A stretch of DNA of 64,000 nt from Brucella anthropi_A (GCF_046630315.1 NZ_LQBD01000001.1:124001-188000); one strand, 5' to 3'. Shown: positions 24,018 to 32,934, numbered from the stretch's first letter. Notes: a model not told the origin generated them from the letters alone. Numbers and translations are program-made.

Positions 24018-25082
24018 ATGGCGCGCATTACGCTGCGGCAATTGCTCGATCACGCCGCTGAAAAGGGTTACGGCGTTCCGGCATTCAACATCAACAACAT
24101 GGAACAGGCGCTGGCCATCATGGAAGCGGCAAATGCCGTGGATGCGCCGGTGATCCTGCAGGCTTCGCGCGGCGCGCGTTCCTATGCCAACGACATCATG
24201 CTTCGTCACATGATGGACGCGGTCACGGAAATCTATCCGCATATTCCGGTCTGCGTGCATCTCGACCATGGCAATGAAGCCGCCACCTGCATGACCGCCA
24301 TCCAGGCCGGCTTCACCTCCGTCATGATGGACGGTTCGCTGAAGGCCGACGGCAAGACGCCCGCCGACTGGGACTATAACGTCTCCGTCACGCGGCAGGT
24401 CAGCGAGATGTCGCATCTGGGCGGCATTTCGGTGGAAGGTGAACTTGGCGTTCTGGGTTCGCTTGAAACCGGCATGGGCGATGCCGAAGACGGCCACGGT
24501 GCGGAAGGCGTGCTGTCGCACGACCAGCTTCTGACCGATCCGGATGAGGCCGTGAAATTTGTGCGCGAAACCAAGGTCGATGCGCTGGCAATCGCCATGG
24601 GTACCTCGCATGGCGCCTACAAGTTCAGCCGCAAGCCGGATGGTTCCGTGCTTGCCATGCACGTGATCGAGGAAATCCACCGCAAGCTGCCGAACACGCA
24701 TCTTGTCATGCACGGCTCGTCTTCGGTGCCGGAAGAGTTGCAGGAAATCATCAACAAATATGGCGGCCAGATGAAGCCGACCTGGGGCGTTCCGGTTGAG
24801 GAAATCCAGCGCGGCATCAAGCATGGCGTGCGCAAGATCAACATCGACACGGACAACCGCATGGCGATGACCGGCCAGATTCGCCGCGTCCTGCAGGAAG
24901 AACCGAGCGAATTCGATCCGCGCAAGTACCTCAAGCCTGCCATGGCTGCGATGACCAAACTGTGCAAGGAGCGTTTCGAGCAGTTCGGCACCGCCGGTCA
25001 TGCGGCTTCCATCCGCCCGATCCCGCTTTCCGACATGGCAAAGCGCTATCGCGATGGCTCGCTGGACCCGAAGTTCAGCTAA
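24018..25082 (+). CDS. fba: Fructose-bisphosphate aldolase, class II
   Basis: A 354-residue zinc-dependent aldolase that condenses dihydroxyacetone phosphate and glyceraldehyde 3-phosphate in gluconeogenesis, or cleaves in reverse. The HLDHG metal/catalytic motif is at 81-85, GLxTLxxx-like loops follow, and NIDTDNRMAMTGQIR near 275 is typical of the Calvin-cycle subtype common in Rhizobiales. The start has AGGAGG upstream (ctaggaggctagaa). It is in one operon with fbp and ends at a strong terminator. Confidence 0.95.
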   Translation: MARITLRQLLDHAAEKGYGVPAFNINNMEQALAIMEAANAVDAPVILQASRGARSYANDIMLRHMMDAVTEIYPHIPVCVHLDHGNEAATCMTAIQAGFTSVMMDGSLKADGKTPADWDYNVSVTRQVSEMSHLGGISVEGELGVLGSLETGMGDAEDGHGAEGVLSHDQLLTDPDEAVKFVRETKVDALAIAMGTSHGAYKFSRKPDGSVLAMHVIEEIHRKLPNTHLVMHGSSSVPEELQEIINKYGGQMKPTWGVPVEEIQRGIKHGVRKINIDTDNRMAMTGQIRRVLQEEPSEFDPRKYLKPAMAAMTKLCKERFEQFGTAGHAASIRPIPLSDMAKRYRDGSLDPKFS

Positions 25083-25103
25083 ATCTTGCCGTTACGACAA
25101 TAG

Positions 25104-25134
25104 AAAAGCGGAGGAGAAACCCTCCGCTTTTTTT
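25104..25134 (+). terminator. Rho-independent terminator after fba
   Basis: An 11-bp perfect stem aaaagcggagg / cctccgctttt with a 6-nt loop and a run of seven T. Confidence 0.92.
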
Positions 25135-25160
25135 GCTTTCGGCGCTCGTTGATAATAGTT

Positions 25161-25175
25161 GATAAAGGCTTTATC
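25161..25175. promoter_or_regulatory. Palindromic operator candidate of the ParDE-type module
   Basis: GATAAAG and CTTTATC surround a single central base, about 34 nt before the antitoxin ATG. Such a dyad over the promoter is typical of antitoxin autorepression. Confidence 0.5.
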
Positions 25176-25208
25176 CTGCGATCATGCAGACCGATGGAGA
25201 CCGACCGG

Positions 25209-25469
25209 ATGATTAGCGCAGACCTTGGCAAACAGCTTGAAAGCTACATTCAAAACCTCGTCGATACGGGGCGATATGGCTCGAAAAGCGAGGTTTTGCG
25301 AGAAGGCGTGCGTCTTGTGCAGGAGCGCGAGATGCGCCTTGCAGCACTTGATGCCTCCATCACGCGAGGGATTGCCGATGCCGATGCGGGCCGCACACAC
25401 GGCTCGGAGGAGGTTTTCGGCGCGTTGCGCAAGCGTTACAAGGCCATGCTGACGGACAGGGCCGAATGA
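25209..25469 (+). CDS. ParD-family type II antitoxin
   Basis: An 86-residue protein with a ribbon-helix-helix N-terminus (ISADLGKQLESYIQNLVDTG, then RYGSKSEVLREGVRLVQ), the ParD/CopG signature. The flexible acidic/basic tail would wrap the toxin. It binds DNA to repress its own operon. ATG 25209 has GGAG 8 nt upstream and starts right at the RHH strand. An earlier in-frame start adds an unrelated leader. The stop overlaps the toxin start (ATGA). Confidence 0.87.
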   Translation: MISADLGKQLESYIQNLVDTGRYGSKSEVLREGVRLVQEREMRLAALDASITRGIADADAGRTHGSEEVFGALRKRYKAMLTDRAE

Positions 25470-25762
25470 AGCTCTGCTTCACGGCTGAAGCACGGACCGA
25501 TTTGCAGCAGATCGGCGACTATATAGCAAAAGACAATCCGCTCAGGGCCTTGTCATTCATCGATGAGCTGGAGCGGGCATGTCTGGCGATTGTCGCTTCC
25601 GCAGAAGCTTTTCCGCTGGTGCCCCGATATGAAAAGCAGGGCATTCGCCGCAAGGTCCATGGCAATTACCTGATCTTTTACCGTGTGGATGCCGATCAGT
25701 TGGTTGTCGTCCATATCCTGCACGGCGCACGGGATTATGCCGCTATAATTCCTGAAAACTGA
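25466..25762 (+). CDS. ParE/RelE-family type II toxin
   Basis: A 98-residue toxin of the RelE/ParE fold. Features are KLCFTAEARTDLQQIGDYIA at the N-terminus, FIDELERACLAI, the basic GIRRKVHGNYLIFYRVDADQ strand pair and VVHILHGARDYAAI at the end. These match the ParE branch (gyrase poisons) better than ribosome-dependent RelE, but the target is not proven by sequence. It is coupled to its antitoxin by a 4-nt overlap. Confidence 0.88.
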   Translation: MKLCFTAEARTDLQQIGDYIAKDNPLRALSFIDELERACLAIVASAEAFPLVPRYEKQGIRRKVHGNYLIFYRVDADQLVVVHILHGARDYAAIIPEN

Positions 25763-25774
25763 GCCGTTCAATTC

Positions 25775-25807
25775 AACCCGGCCCGAAAAAGATTTTCGGG
25801 CCGGGTT
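25775..25807. terminator. Strong bidirectional terminator between the toxin gene and the ery operon end
   Basis: A 15-bp perfect stem aacccggcccgaaaa / ttttcgggccgggtt with a 3-nt loop lies between convergent genes. A- and T-rich arm ends give tails both ways. Confidence 0.9.
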
Positions 25808-25821
25808 AAAGCTGTTACCAA

Positions 25822-26277
25822 TCAGGCTTTGTTATATTTCGCGTCGACTTCGTTGATCGCGTTGACATTGCCGGCCGAGCGGCCGTTTTCGTCAAAGGTC
25901 TGCGCGAGGAAGGCGTCGGCAATGGTCTTGGCCACTTCCGAGCCGATGACGCGGGCGCCCATGGTGATGATCTGCGCATTGTTGGAAAGCGCTGCGCGTT
26001 CCGCCGAATAGGTGTCGTGCGTGAGTGCTGCGCGGATGCCCGGAACCTTGTTGGCCGCGATACACACGCCGATGCCGGTGCCGCAAACGAGGATGGCGCG
26101 GTCATAGGTGCCGTCGAGAACGGCGGAAGCCACGCGGTCGGAGAGGTTGGCGTAGAATGCATCCGCGCCAGCGTCCGTGCGCGAGATTTCCGAAACCTCG
26201 AAGCGGTCCTTGAGGTGATCGGCCAGAACCTTGGCCAGACCTTCGCCGGCGCTGTCGCCTGCTACTGCTATTTTCAT
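25822..26277 (-). CDS. eryI: RpiB/LacAB-type isomerase of erythritol catabolism (EryI)
   Basis: A 151-residue RpiB-fold isomerase. The family site VCGTGIGVCIAANKVPGIRAAL carries the active-site Cys and Thr, with AALTHDTYSAERAALSNNAQ after it. In Brucella this paralogue converts D-erythrulose 4-phosphate to D-erythrose 4-phosphate, linking erythritol to the pentose phosphate pathway. ATG 26277 has AAGGAG upstream. It follows tpiA2 by 11 nt and is the last gene of the ery operon. The function assignment rests on known Brucella biochemistry and gene order. Confidence 0.9.
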   Translation of the reverse strand: MKIAVAGDSAGEGLAKVLADHLKDRFEVSEISRTDAGADAFYANLSDRVASAVLDGTYDRAILVCGTGIGVCIAANKVPGIRAALTHDTYSAERAALSNNAQIITMGARVIGSEVAKTIADAFLAQTFDENGRSAGNVNAINEVDAKYNKA

Positions 26278-26288
26278 GATGTTACTCC

Positions 26289-27059
26289 TTAATTGGATGC
26301 GATTTTCTTGGCGCATTTGTCCAGAATGTCGAGATAGCCTTCGACGTTCCATGCCGAGCGGCCGATGAAAAGCCCGTCAATATGCGGGCAGGCGATGAGT
26401 TCCTCGCAATTGCCCGGATTGACCGAGCCGCCATAAAGGCACGGCACGCGGCGTCCGAGCACGCTTTCCGCAACCGCGATGATTTCCGCCTGGCGCGCAT
26501 CGGCGTAATCGGCGGAAGCCGGGATGCCGTTCTCGCCAATGGCCCAGACCGGCTCATAGGCGAACAGGATTTCGGCCTGCTTCTGGCTGTCGGAAAGCTT
26601 GGAAAGCGCGCCGCGCACTTCTTCTTCCAGCACTGCGGCTGCGCGTCCGCTTTCACGGTCTTCCAGCGTCTCGCCGATGCAGATGAGCGGGATCAGGCCG
26701 TGGCGCACGGCGGCTTCCACTTTCAGGCCGACCGTCTCGTTGGTTTCGCCGAAATGTTCGCGGCGCTCCGAATGGCCGAGTTCGACAATGTCGAGATTGC
26801 AGTCCTTCAGCATCAGCGGGGAGATTTCGCCGGTCCATGCACCCTGATCGGCCCAGTGCATGTTCTGCGCACCCACCTTGACGGAGGTGCCGGACAGGAT
26901 TTCCTTCACATCGCGCACGGCGGTGAAGGGCGGGATGACAAAGCGCTGGATATCCGGCGAGCGGCCTGCATCGGCGGCTTTCAGCGCTTCCGCGAAAAGG
27001 CGGGCCTCGGCCAGCGTCTTGTTCATCTTCCAGCTTGTGCCAATCCAGAATTTGGTCAT
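26289..27059 (-). CDS. eryH: Triose-phosphate-isomerase paralogue of erythritol catabolism (EryH, TpiA2)
   Basis: A 256-residue TIM barrel. It keeps the catalytic Lys (SWKMNKT), His (LGHSERREHFGE) and Glu (FAYEPVWAIG). Two changes from ordinary TPI stand out. The Asn of the GNWKMN motif is Ser here (GTSWKMN), and the loop-6 tip is AIGENG where TPI has AIGTGK. Brucella TpiA2/EryH interconverts L-erythrulose 1-phosphate and D-erythrulose 4-phosphate, and these changes may reflect that substrate. It sits between the DeoR gene and rpiB with gaps of 11-12 nt. Confidence 0.92.
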   Translation of the reverse strand: MTKFWIGTSWKMNKTLAEARLFAEALKAADAGRSPDIQRFVIPPFTAVRDVKEILSGTSVKVGAQNMHWADQGAWTGEISPLMLKDCNLDIVELGHSERREHFGETNETVGLKVEAAVRHGLIPLICIGETLEDRESGRAAAVLEEEVRGALSKLSDSQKQAEILFAYEPVWAIGENGIPASADYADARQAEIIAVAESVLGRRVPCLYGGSVNPGNCEELIACPHIDGLFIGRSAWNVEGYLDILDKCAKKIASN

Positions 27060-27071
27060 GCGTTACTGTTC

Positions 27072-27836
27072 CTAGTCTGCTGCTATTGTCAGTCTGATCC
27101 CGGCCTGTTTCAGCCCGTTCAGAACCGCCGTGCCGGGGGATGCATCGGTGATGATCGCGTCGAAATCGGAAAGGTCGGCCATCACATGCAGGGCAGGGCG
27201 CCCAAACCGCTGGTGATTGACCAGAAGGCACGAGCGCGCGGCGGCGTTCGTCATGGCGCGCTTGGTGCGCACCACGTTTTCGTCCATGTGATAGACCAGT
27301 TGCCCGTTGACGGCAGGCGACGAGACGAAGGCGATATCGGCGCTGAGACGCGCCAGTGCTTCTTCCGTCAAAATGCCGAAAAAGGCGTTGAACTTGGCCG
27401 AATAGGTGCCGCCGAGCGCGATGAGATTGATCCCGTTTTCGCCCTTCAGTTCATCGATGATGACGGCATTGTTGGTGATGACGGTGAGCGGGCGCTTTTC
27501 TCGCAACATGCCGCCCAGAAGGGCTGCCATGGAGCCATCATTGACCATTACGGTCATGCCCGGCTCCACCAGTTCCAGCGCTGCGCGGGCCATCTTCTGC
27601 TTGGCTTCGCCATCCTGCCGCTCGCGAAAGCGGAAATCGCTCTCGAACTGCGTGCCCGCGTCGATCGTCGCGCCGCCGCGCACCTTGCGCAGCACGCCGG
27701 ACTGTTCCAGCGAATCCAGATCGCGATGGATCGTCATCTTGGAAACGGCAAACCGATCCGCCAGATCGTCAAGATCGACGGCCTGATTTTCGATAAGAAG
27801 GTTTATGATCGCCTGTCGTCTGTCGTCGCGCTTCAC
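27072..27836 (-). CDS. DeoR-family regulator of the ery operon
   Basis: A 254-residue regulator with an N-terminal DeoR HTH (MKRDDRRQAIINLLIENQ, then LADRFAVSKMTIHRDLDSLEQSG) and a C-terminal DeoRC sugar-phosphate sensor (AQ..VNDGSMAALLGGMLREK, LGGTYSAKFNAFFG). It is co-directional with eryD (88-nt gap) and tpiA2 (12 nt). In rhizobial ery clusters the equivalent gene is called eryR. Its target here may be the tpiA2-rpiB end of the operon, but this is inferred. Confidence 0.88.
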   Translation of the reverse strand: MKRDDRRQAIINLLIENQAVDLDDLADRFAVSKMTIHRDLDSLEQSGVLRKVRGGATIDAGTQFESDFRFRERQDGEAKQKMARAALELVEPGMTVMVNDGSMAALLGGMLREKRPLTVITNNAVIIDELKGENGINLIALGGTYSAKFNAFFGILTEEALARLSADIAFVSSPAVNGQLVYHMDENVVRTKRAMTNAAARSCLLVNHQRFGRPALHVMADLSDFDAIITDASPGTAVLNGLKQAGIRLTIAAD

Positions 27837-27923
27837 GCTTTATCCGATCTGTTGGGCGGAACATTATTGCATGAAGTTAGATCACAAAATCACAAAAAAA
27901 TCCACGGCAAAAATGTGATTTTG

Positions 27924-28874
27924 TTATTTTCCGTTCGCCTTTCCGACAAGCGCCTTTGCTGTCCGCTCATCGGTGATGAGGCCGTAAAGACGCCCGCTTT
28001 TCAGCACGGCGCGAATGGCGTCTACCTTGGAAAGGCCGCCCGCAAGCCCCACGATACGGCTCATATCGGCGTTTTCAACGGAAGCCGCGATGGTGCGGGC
28101 CGTCAGCGCCGTTTCAAGGCGCTGGCCATCGGCATCGAAGAAATGACCGAGCATTTCGCCAACCCCGCCGAGGTTCGCGATCTCTTCCACTTCGCCAAGT
28201 TCTATCATGCCGGATGTGACAAGCTGCGCCTGCGCGTCAACGGTTCCGATGCCGACGATCTTCAGTTCCGCCCGGCAACCCATGTCGAAAACCGTGGTGA
28301 CGCCGCGCTGGGCGAGCAGCACTTCGCGGTCTTCCGCCGTATTGGCGAAGAAGGGCACCGGCATCACATAAGCGGGCATTCCGGTCTTTTCCGCGATGCG
28401 GTGCATCACATCATGCGGGTTGGCGGCAAAATTGCGTGTCAGCCCGCCGAGCAGCGAGACGAAACGCAGATCGTTGGCGATGACGCGCGGCATGTAGCCG
28501 ACTGCTGCCGAAAGCGTGCGGCCATGGCCGATGCCGATGACCTCATGATCGCCATGCTCGATCTCGCGGCGCATGAAATTCGCGCCCGCATGGCCAAGCG
28601 CCATGAGCGGCAGGCCTTCCTCGCCGATATCCGGCGCAACCTCGCAATAATCGAGGCCGTAGAGGTCGGCCAGACGGTTTTCGAGGTCGATGCATTCGCT
28701 GATGTCGCCGTCGATGGTCACTTTCACCGCGCCGTCGGCAACAGCCTTGGCAATCAGGCGATGCGCCTTCACCGAAGGCAGGCCAAGACGTTTCGCAACG
28801 GCAGACTGGGTCATGCCGCCCACGAAATGAAGCCAGGCGGCGCGCAGCGCCAGAGAATCGTCAGCATCTGCCAT
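27924..28874 (-). CDS. eryD: Erythritol operon repressor EryD (SorC family)
   Basis: A 316-residue regulator with an N-terminal HTH (FVGGMTQSAVAKRLGLPSVKAHRLIAKAVADG) and a C-terminal SorC sugar-binding domain (IGHGRTLSAAVGYMPR, VSLLGGLTRN, GLAGGLSKVDAIRAVL). In Brucella EryD represses eryABCD and is relieved by erythritol. It is full length, so the eryC-eryD deletion of strain S19 is not present. It is cotranscribed with eryC (27-nt gap). Confidence 0.94.
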   Translation of the reverse strand: MADADDSLALRAAWLHFVGGMTQSAVAKRLGLPSVKAHRLIAKAVADGAVKVTIDGDISECIDLENRLADLYGLDYCEVAPDIGEEGLPLMALGHAGANFMRREIEHGDHEVIGIGHGRTLSAAVGYMPRVIANDLRFVSLLGGLTRNFAANPHDVMHRIAEKTGMPAYVMPVPFFANTAEDREVLLAQRGVTTVFDMGCRAELKIVGIGTVDAQAQLVTSGMIELGEVEEIANLGGVGEMLGHFFDADGQRLETALTARTIAASVENADMSRIVGLAGGLSKVDAIRAVLKSGRLYGLITDERTAKALVGKANGK

Positions 28875-28901
28875 GGAAAGCGGTCCGGTTCCTTAAATTG
28901 T

Positions 28902-29834
28902 CTATATCTTCAAGTCCTTAGCGCCGGTGTCAATGTGCGGAGCCCAGAAAGCCACACTTTCCGCAATCTGCGGAATGACTTCGCGGTCGTTCGGCTCGCG
29001 CTCCTTGAACGAAAGTTCAAGGCAGATTTCATTGTCCACCGCGCCGCCTTCGGCAAAGGCTTTCAAAAGCGGTTCCGGCTGGATGCGGCCCTTGGCGTTG
29101 AACGCGGCGGTGAACGGACGATGCCCACCCTTGTCCATCAGGCTTTGCTTGATATGGATGATCGGCGAGACTTTCGGCACGGCGCGCGCCCAGGCATAAG
29201 GGTCGTAGTCATCCGGGTTGGATGAGGTGACATCGCCATGGTCGATATCGGCCATCATCCACATGGGGATTGCCATGTCGGCGGCGGTCAGGCGATCCTG
29301 AAGCTTCATGCATTCGGCAATCGTCTCGCCAAATTCGCGCCCGATGCTCATCGGCTCCCAGAACACATAGTCGAGACCGGCACGGCTTGCATGGTCGGCC
29401 ACTTCCGCCCAGCAGTCGATGGCGATCCTGGTCAGCTCTTCACGGCGCGCCGGATCGTCGAAATCCTTATAGGTGAAGATCGCGAATTGCGTGCCGACCG
29501 ACTTGCCGCCCAGATCGCCGATAATATCGGCAAAGGTCTTGAACCAGTCGACATAATAGCGGCGCACATCCCGGTCGGGATGGCCGAAATGGTTGAGACG
29601 GCCATAGGGGCCGGTCATGCCGGAGGTGACGCGGACGCCGGTGCGCTGCAAGGCCCTGTCCATGTCGCGGGTGAGGCGGCGGATGGTCGAAGCCTGCCAG
29701 CTCGGATTGATGAATTCATGGGTGAGCTGGAGGTCGCGCAGGCGAAGGTCGCGGGCAACCGTTTCGATCAGGTCGTCCGGCTCGGCAAAGCGGTTGACCA
29801 GCGGATTGGTGTTGAGCGAAAGCGTAAGGGCCAT
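28902..29834 (-). CDS. eryC: Erythrulose 1-phosphate epimerase EryC (xylose-isomerase-like TIM barrel)
   Basis: A 310-residue sugar-phosphate isomerase/epimerase with the AP-endonuclease-2 barrel. Metal-binding acidic and His positions are seen in WEPMSIGREFGET, MMADIDHGDVTSS, IHIKQSLMDKGGH and ICLELSFKERE. In Brucella it converts D-erythrulose 1-phosphate to L-erythrulose 1-phosphate. ATG 29834 is preferred (GAGG upstream, 7 nt after the eryB stop). An ATG at 29849 overlapping eryB is an alternative. The gene is intact. Confidence 0.92.
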   Translation of the reverse strand: MALTLSLNTNPLVNRFAEPDDLIETVARDLRLRDLQLTHEFINPSWQASTIRRLTRDMDRALQRTGVRVTSGMTGPYGRLNHFGHPDRDVRRYYVDWFKTFADIIGDLGGKSVGTQFAIFTYKDFDDPARREELTRIAIDCWAEVADHASRAGLDYVFWEPMSIGREFGETIAECMKLQDRLTAADMAIPMWMMADIDHGDVTSSNPDDYDPYAWARAVPKVSPIIHIKQSLMDKGGHRPFTAAFNAKGRIQPEPLLKAFAEGGAVDNEICLELSFKEREPNDREVIPQIAESVAFWAPHIDTGAKDLKI

Positions 29835-29841
29835 GTCGTCC

Positions 29842-31350
29842 TCAAGCAATTAGATTGGCGTTGTCGAACCATTCCACGAAAGCGGCGCGTTCGGCTTCGG
29901 TTAAATGCAGGTAATGCTTGGTGCGGCGATAGAGAATGTCTTCCGCCGTCTTCGCCCATTCCCGCGCCACCAGATAGCGCGCTTCCGCTTCATGGAAGTT
30001 GCCGCCGAAGTGACGGCCAAGCCCTTCGAGGTTCTGCGCGCCTGCAACCACGTCCTTCGTGCGTGCGCCATAGAGCCGCCCATAATGATGGACGAGCGTG
30101 CGCGGCATCCACGGATAGGTGTCGCGTAAGGTATTGGCGAAGGTTTCATAATCGGCATTGGCGATTTCGCCGCCCGGCAGCGGCGCATCATGGGTCCAGT
30201 CACCGCCCATTTGCGGGAAAATGTGCTTGAGCCGATGCATGCCGCGCTCCGCCAGTTCGCGGAAGGTGGTGATCTTGCCGCCAAAGACGTTGAGCAGCGG
30301 CGCGCCGCCGGTTTCATCGAGGTCGAAGACGTAATCGCGGGTGACGGCGGAAGGGTTGCCCTTGCCATCGTCGAACAGCGGGCGCACGCCGGAGAAGGAA
30401 TGCAGCACATCCTCGCGCCGGAGCTTTTCCTTGAAATAGCGGTTTACCGCAGTGATGAGATAATCGATTTCCTTCTCGTCCGCCGCTACCTCTTCCGCCC
30501 GGCCTTCATAGGCAATGTCGGTGGTGCCGATCAGCGCCTTGTCGCCCTCATATGGATTGATGAAGATCACGCGCTTGTCGTGGTTCTGGACCAGATAGGC
30601 ATTGGCGCCCGACCAGAATTTCGGAACGATGATGTGGCTGCCCTTGACGAGGCGCACATTGCGCGAGGAGTTGGAGCCGGCGACATTGTGGATGACGTCC
30701 GTGACCCATGGCCCGGCGCAATTGACGATGCAGCGGGCGCGGAACGTGCGGGCCTCGCCGGTGTCGCGGTTCTTCGTTTCCACGATCCAGCCGCCATTTT
30801 CGCGGCGGGCGGAGACGACAGGCGTGCGGGTGAGGATGGTCGCGCCCTTTTCGGCGGCACCCACCGCATTGAGCGCCACGAGGCGCGCATCGTCCACCCA
30901 GCAATCGGAATATTCAAAACCCTTGCTGTACTGGTCGAGGATCGGCGTGCCTTCCGGGTCGCGCTTCAGATCGAGCGTGCGCGTGCCGGGAAGTTTCTTG
31001 CGGCCGCCGAGATGGTCATAGAGAAACAGGCCGAGCCGCACCAGCCAGGCCGGACGGTCCTGCGGGCTGTGCGGCAGCACGAAGCGCATCGGCCAGATGA
31101 TGTGCGGCGCGGCGTTCAAAAGCACTTCGCGTTCGATCAGCGCCTCGCGCACAAGGCGGAACTCGTAATATTCGAGGTAGCGCAGACCGCCATGCACCAG
31201 CTTGCCCGACCGCGATGATGTGCCTTGCGCCAGATCGTCCTTTTCCGCCAGCACGACCTTGAGGCCGCGCCCGGCAGCGTCGCGGGCCACACCCGCGCCG
31301 TTGATGCCGCCGCCGATTACAAACAGGTCGCAGGTTTCCGGTTCAGCCAT
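29842..31350 (-). CDS. eryB: Erythritol-phosphate dehydrogenase EryB (GlpD family)
   Basis: A 502-residue FAD-dependent dehydrogenase. The Rossmann FAD site FVIGGGINGAGVARDAAGRG lies at the N-terminus, with the DLAQGTSSRSGKLVHGGLRYLE motif of the GlpD family. The C-terminal half carries GGKITTFRELAERG and a DAO_C helical domain. It oxidises D-erythritol 1-phosphate to D-erythrulose 1-phosphate at the membrane surface, probably passing electrons to quinone. It starts 12 nt after eryA. A second GlpD-like gene lies at 40632-42359. Confidence 0.94.
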   Translation of the reverse strand: MAEPETCDLFVIGGGINGAGVARDAAGRGLKVVLAEKDDLAQGTSSRSGKLVHGGLRYLEYYEFRLVREALIEREVLLNAAPHIIWPMRFVLPHSPQDRPAWLVRLGLFLYDHLGGRKKLPGTRTLDLKRDPEGTPILDQYSKGFEYSDCWVDDARLVALNAVGAAEKGATILTRTPVVSARRENGGWIVETKNRDTGEARTFRARCIVNCAGPWVTDVIHNVAGSNSSRNVRLVKGSHIIVPKFWSGANAYLVQNHDKRVIFINPYEGDKALIGTTDIAYEGRAEEVAADEKEIDYLITAVNRYFKEKLRREDVLHSFSGVRPLFDDGKGNPSAVTRDYVFDLDETGGAPLLNVFGGKITTFRELAERGMHRLKHIFPQMGGDWTHDAPLPGGEIANADYETFANTLRDTYPWMPRTLVHHYGRLYGARTKDVVAGAQNLEGLGRHFGGNFHEAEARYLVAREWAKTAEDILYRRTKHYLHLTEAERAAFVEWFDNANLIA

Positions 31351-31362
31351 TTCAATGTTTCC

Positions 31363-32934
31363 TTATTTGCCGGAAGCGAGCTTGTCCCAGACCGGCGTCA
31401 GAGCCAGCCGCGCTTCCCGATAGGCAACGAAAAGTTCTTCATAATGTCGTGCGCGCGCCGCATCCGGCGCTTCGCACGCGCCGAGCAGAGGCTCCACCCA
31501 TTCGGCAATGCAGTCATCCATGGACGGATAGGCGCCGATGGCCACAGCGGCCATCATGGCGGCTCCGGCAGCGCCTGCTTCCTCGCGGGCCGAAACGCGC
31601 ACCGGCGCATTGACCGCCGCCGAAAGCGTGCTGCGCAGCGCCTTCGAGCGCGCCGCGCCGCCGGTGATGCGCAGTTCGGCGGGCATTTCGCCCATGGCGG
31701 CGTAGCAATCGCGGGTCGCCATGCCGAGCCCCTCCACCACCGAACGCACCAGTTCGGGAAAACGGTCGCGGCTGGAAAGGCCGATGAAACCGGCCCGCGC
31801 ATCGGCATTCACGAAGGGGCCGCGCTCGCCTGCTTCCGAAATGTAAGGGTGATAGAGGATCGCGCCCGGACGGCCAGCATTGAACCAGTCGTCGAGGCGG
31901 GGAATGAGATCGCCCAGCGAAACCGGCTTTTCCGGCGTGGACATGAGGTCGGCTGCGACCTGCAATATCCAGTCTATATTGATCGTCGCGCCCATATTGG
32001 TCTGCACCTGCGTGACGATGCCGGGGATCGGCAGCGCGATGACATAGCCGGTGCCTTCGCTGTTCAGATGAATATCGGCAACCGGCTTGGCGCGCATATG
32101 CACGCCGGTGGACCCGATGGTCGAGCATCCCGCACCTGCCGTGCCGCCGCGCACGCCTGCGCCAAGGGCCGTCATCGCCATATCGACATAGCCAAGGCTG
32201 ACCGGCGTTCCGGCGAGAAGGCCGGTCACAGCTGCCGCTTCCACGGAAAGCGGATGCTGGAGCTGCGTGCCGTCGATGATCTCGGGCAGCAGCTTGCGGC
32301 GTTTTTGCAAGCCCAGCGCTTCGATGACGACATCGTCATATTGGCGCGTGCGGAAATTGCCGAAGGTGAAGCTTGCTTCCGAAGGGTCGGTGGCGCGAAC
32401 GCCGGTGAGATTGAGATAGAGCCAGTCCTTGCAGTGAAGGGCGACCTCCGCATTGTCGAGCAGTTCCGGCGCGATTGTGTCCATATGCGCCATCTGCGCG
32501 CCCTGCTGGCAGGTATTGAGCCCGGTTCCGGTCGCTTCAAAGCGCGCGCGGTTCATCGGGCCTGCGGCAAGGCGGGTCACGGTGGGCGCGGCGCGGGCAT
32601 CGAGCCAGATCCAGGCGTCGCCGACCGGGCGATTATCCTTGCCGACCAGCCATGTTCCGTCGCCCTGTCCGGTGACGGCAATCGCGGCGGTGCGCTGGCC
32701 AAGACCCGGCAGCCTGGCACCAAGGTCGCGCAATGCGCGCGCGCAATCCTGCCATGTCCGGGAAAGGGATTGTGTGACGGCGCCATGATTGCCGGTGTCA
32801 TATGTGTTGCGGACCGCCGCCGATGCGATCTGGCGCCCGCCGAAATCGAAAGCGACGGCCTTGAGCACGGATGTGCCTGCGTCAATGCCGATGATGATGT
32901 CAGCTGCCTTGCGCATCATTGCTTCCACGGACAT
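31363..32934 (-). CDS. eryA: Erythritol kinase EryA (FGGY family)
   Basis: A 523-residue ATP-dependent sugar-alcohol kinase. The phosphate-1 loop is IIIGIDAGTSVLKAVAFDFG, the first domain ends with the WLDARAAPTV region, and the adenosine/phosphate-2 part has GAGVRGGTAGAGCSTIGSTG and RITGGAARSKALRSTLSAA. It phosphorylates erythritol to D-erythritol 1-phosphate, the first step. The ATG at 32934 has GGGAGGA 7 nt upstream. An in-frame ATG 126 nt earlier would add an unrelated N-terminus. It is the first gene of the minus-strand ery operon. Confidence 0.94.
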   Translation of the reverse strand: MSVEAMMRKAADIIIGIDAGTSVLKAVAFDFGGRQIASAAVRNTYDTGNHGAVTQSLSRTWQDCARALRDLGARLPGLGQRTAAIAVTGQGDGTWLVGKDNRPVGDAWIWLDARAAPTVTRLAAGPMNRARFEATGTGLNTCQQGAQMAHMDTIAPELLDNAEVALHCKDWLYLNLTGVRATDPSEASFTFGNFRTRQYDDVVIEALGLQKRRKLLPEIIDGTQLQHPLSVEAAAVTGLLAGTPVSLGYVDMAMTALGAGVRGGTAGAGCSTIGSTGVHMRAKPVADIHLNSEGTGYVIALPIPGIVTQVQTNMGATINIDWILQVAADLMSTPEKPVSLGDLIPRLDDWFNAGRPGAILYHPYISEAGERGPFVNADARAGFIGLSSRDRFPELVRSVVEGLGMATRDCYAAMGEMPAELRITGGAARSKALRSTLSAAVNAPVRVSAREEAGAAGAAMMAAVAIGAYPSMDDCIAEWVEPLLGACEAPDAARARHYEELFVAYREARLALTPVWDKLASGK

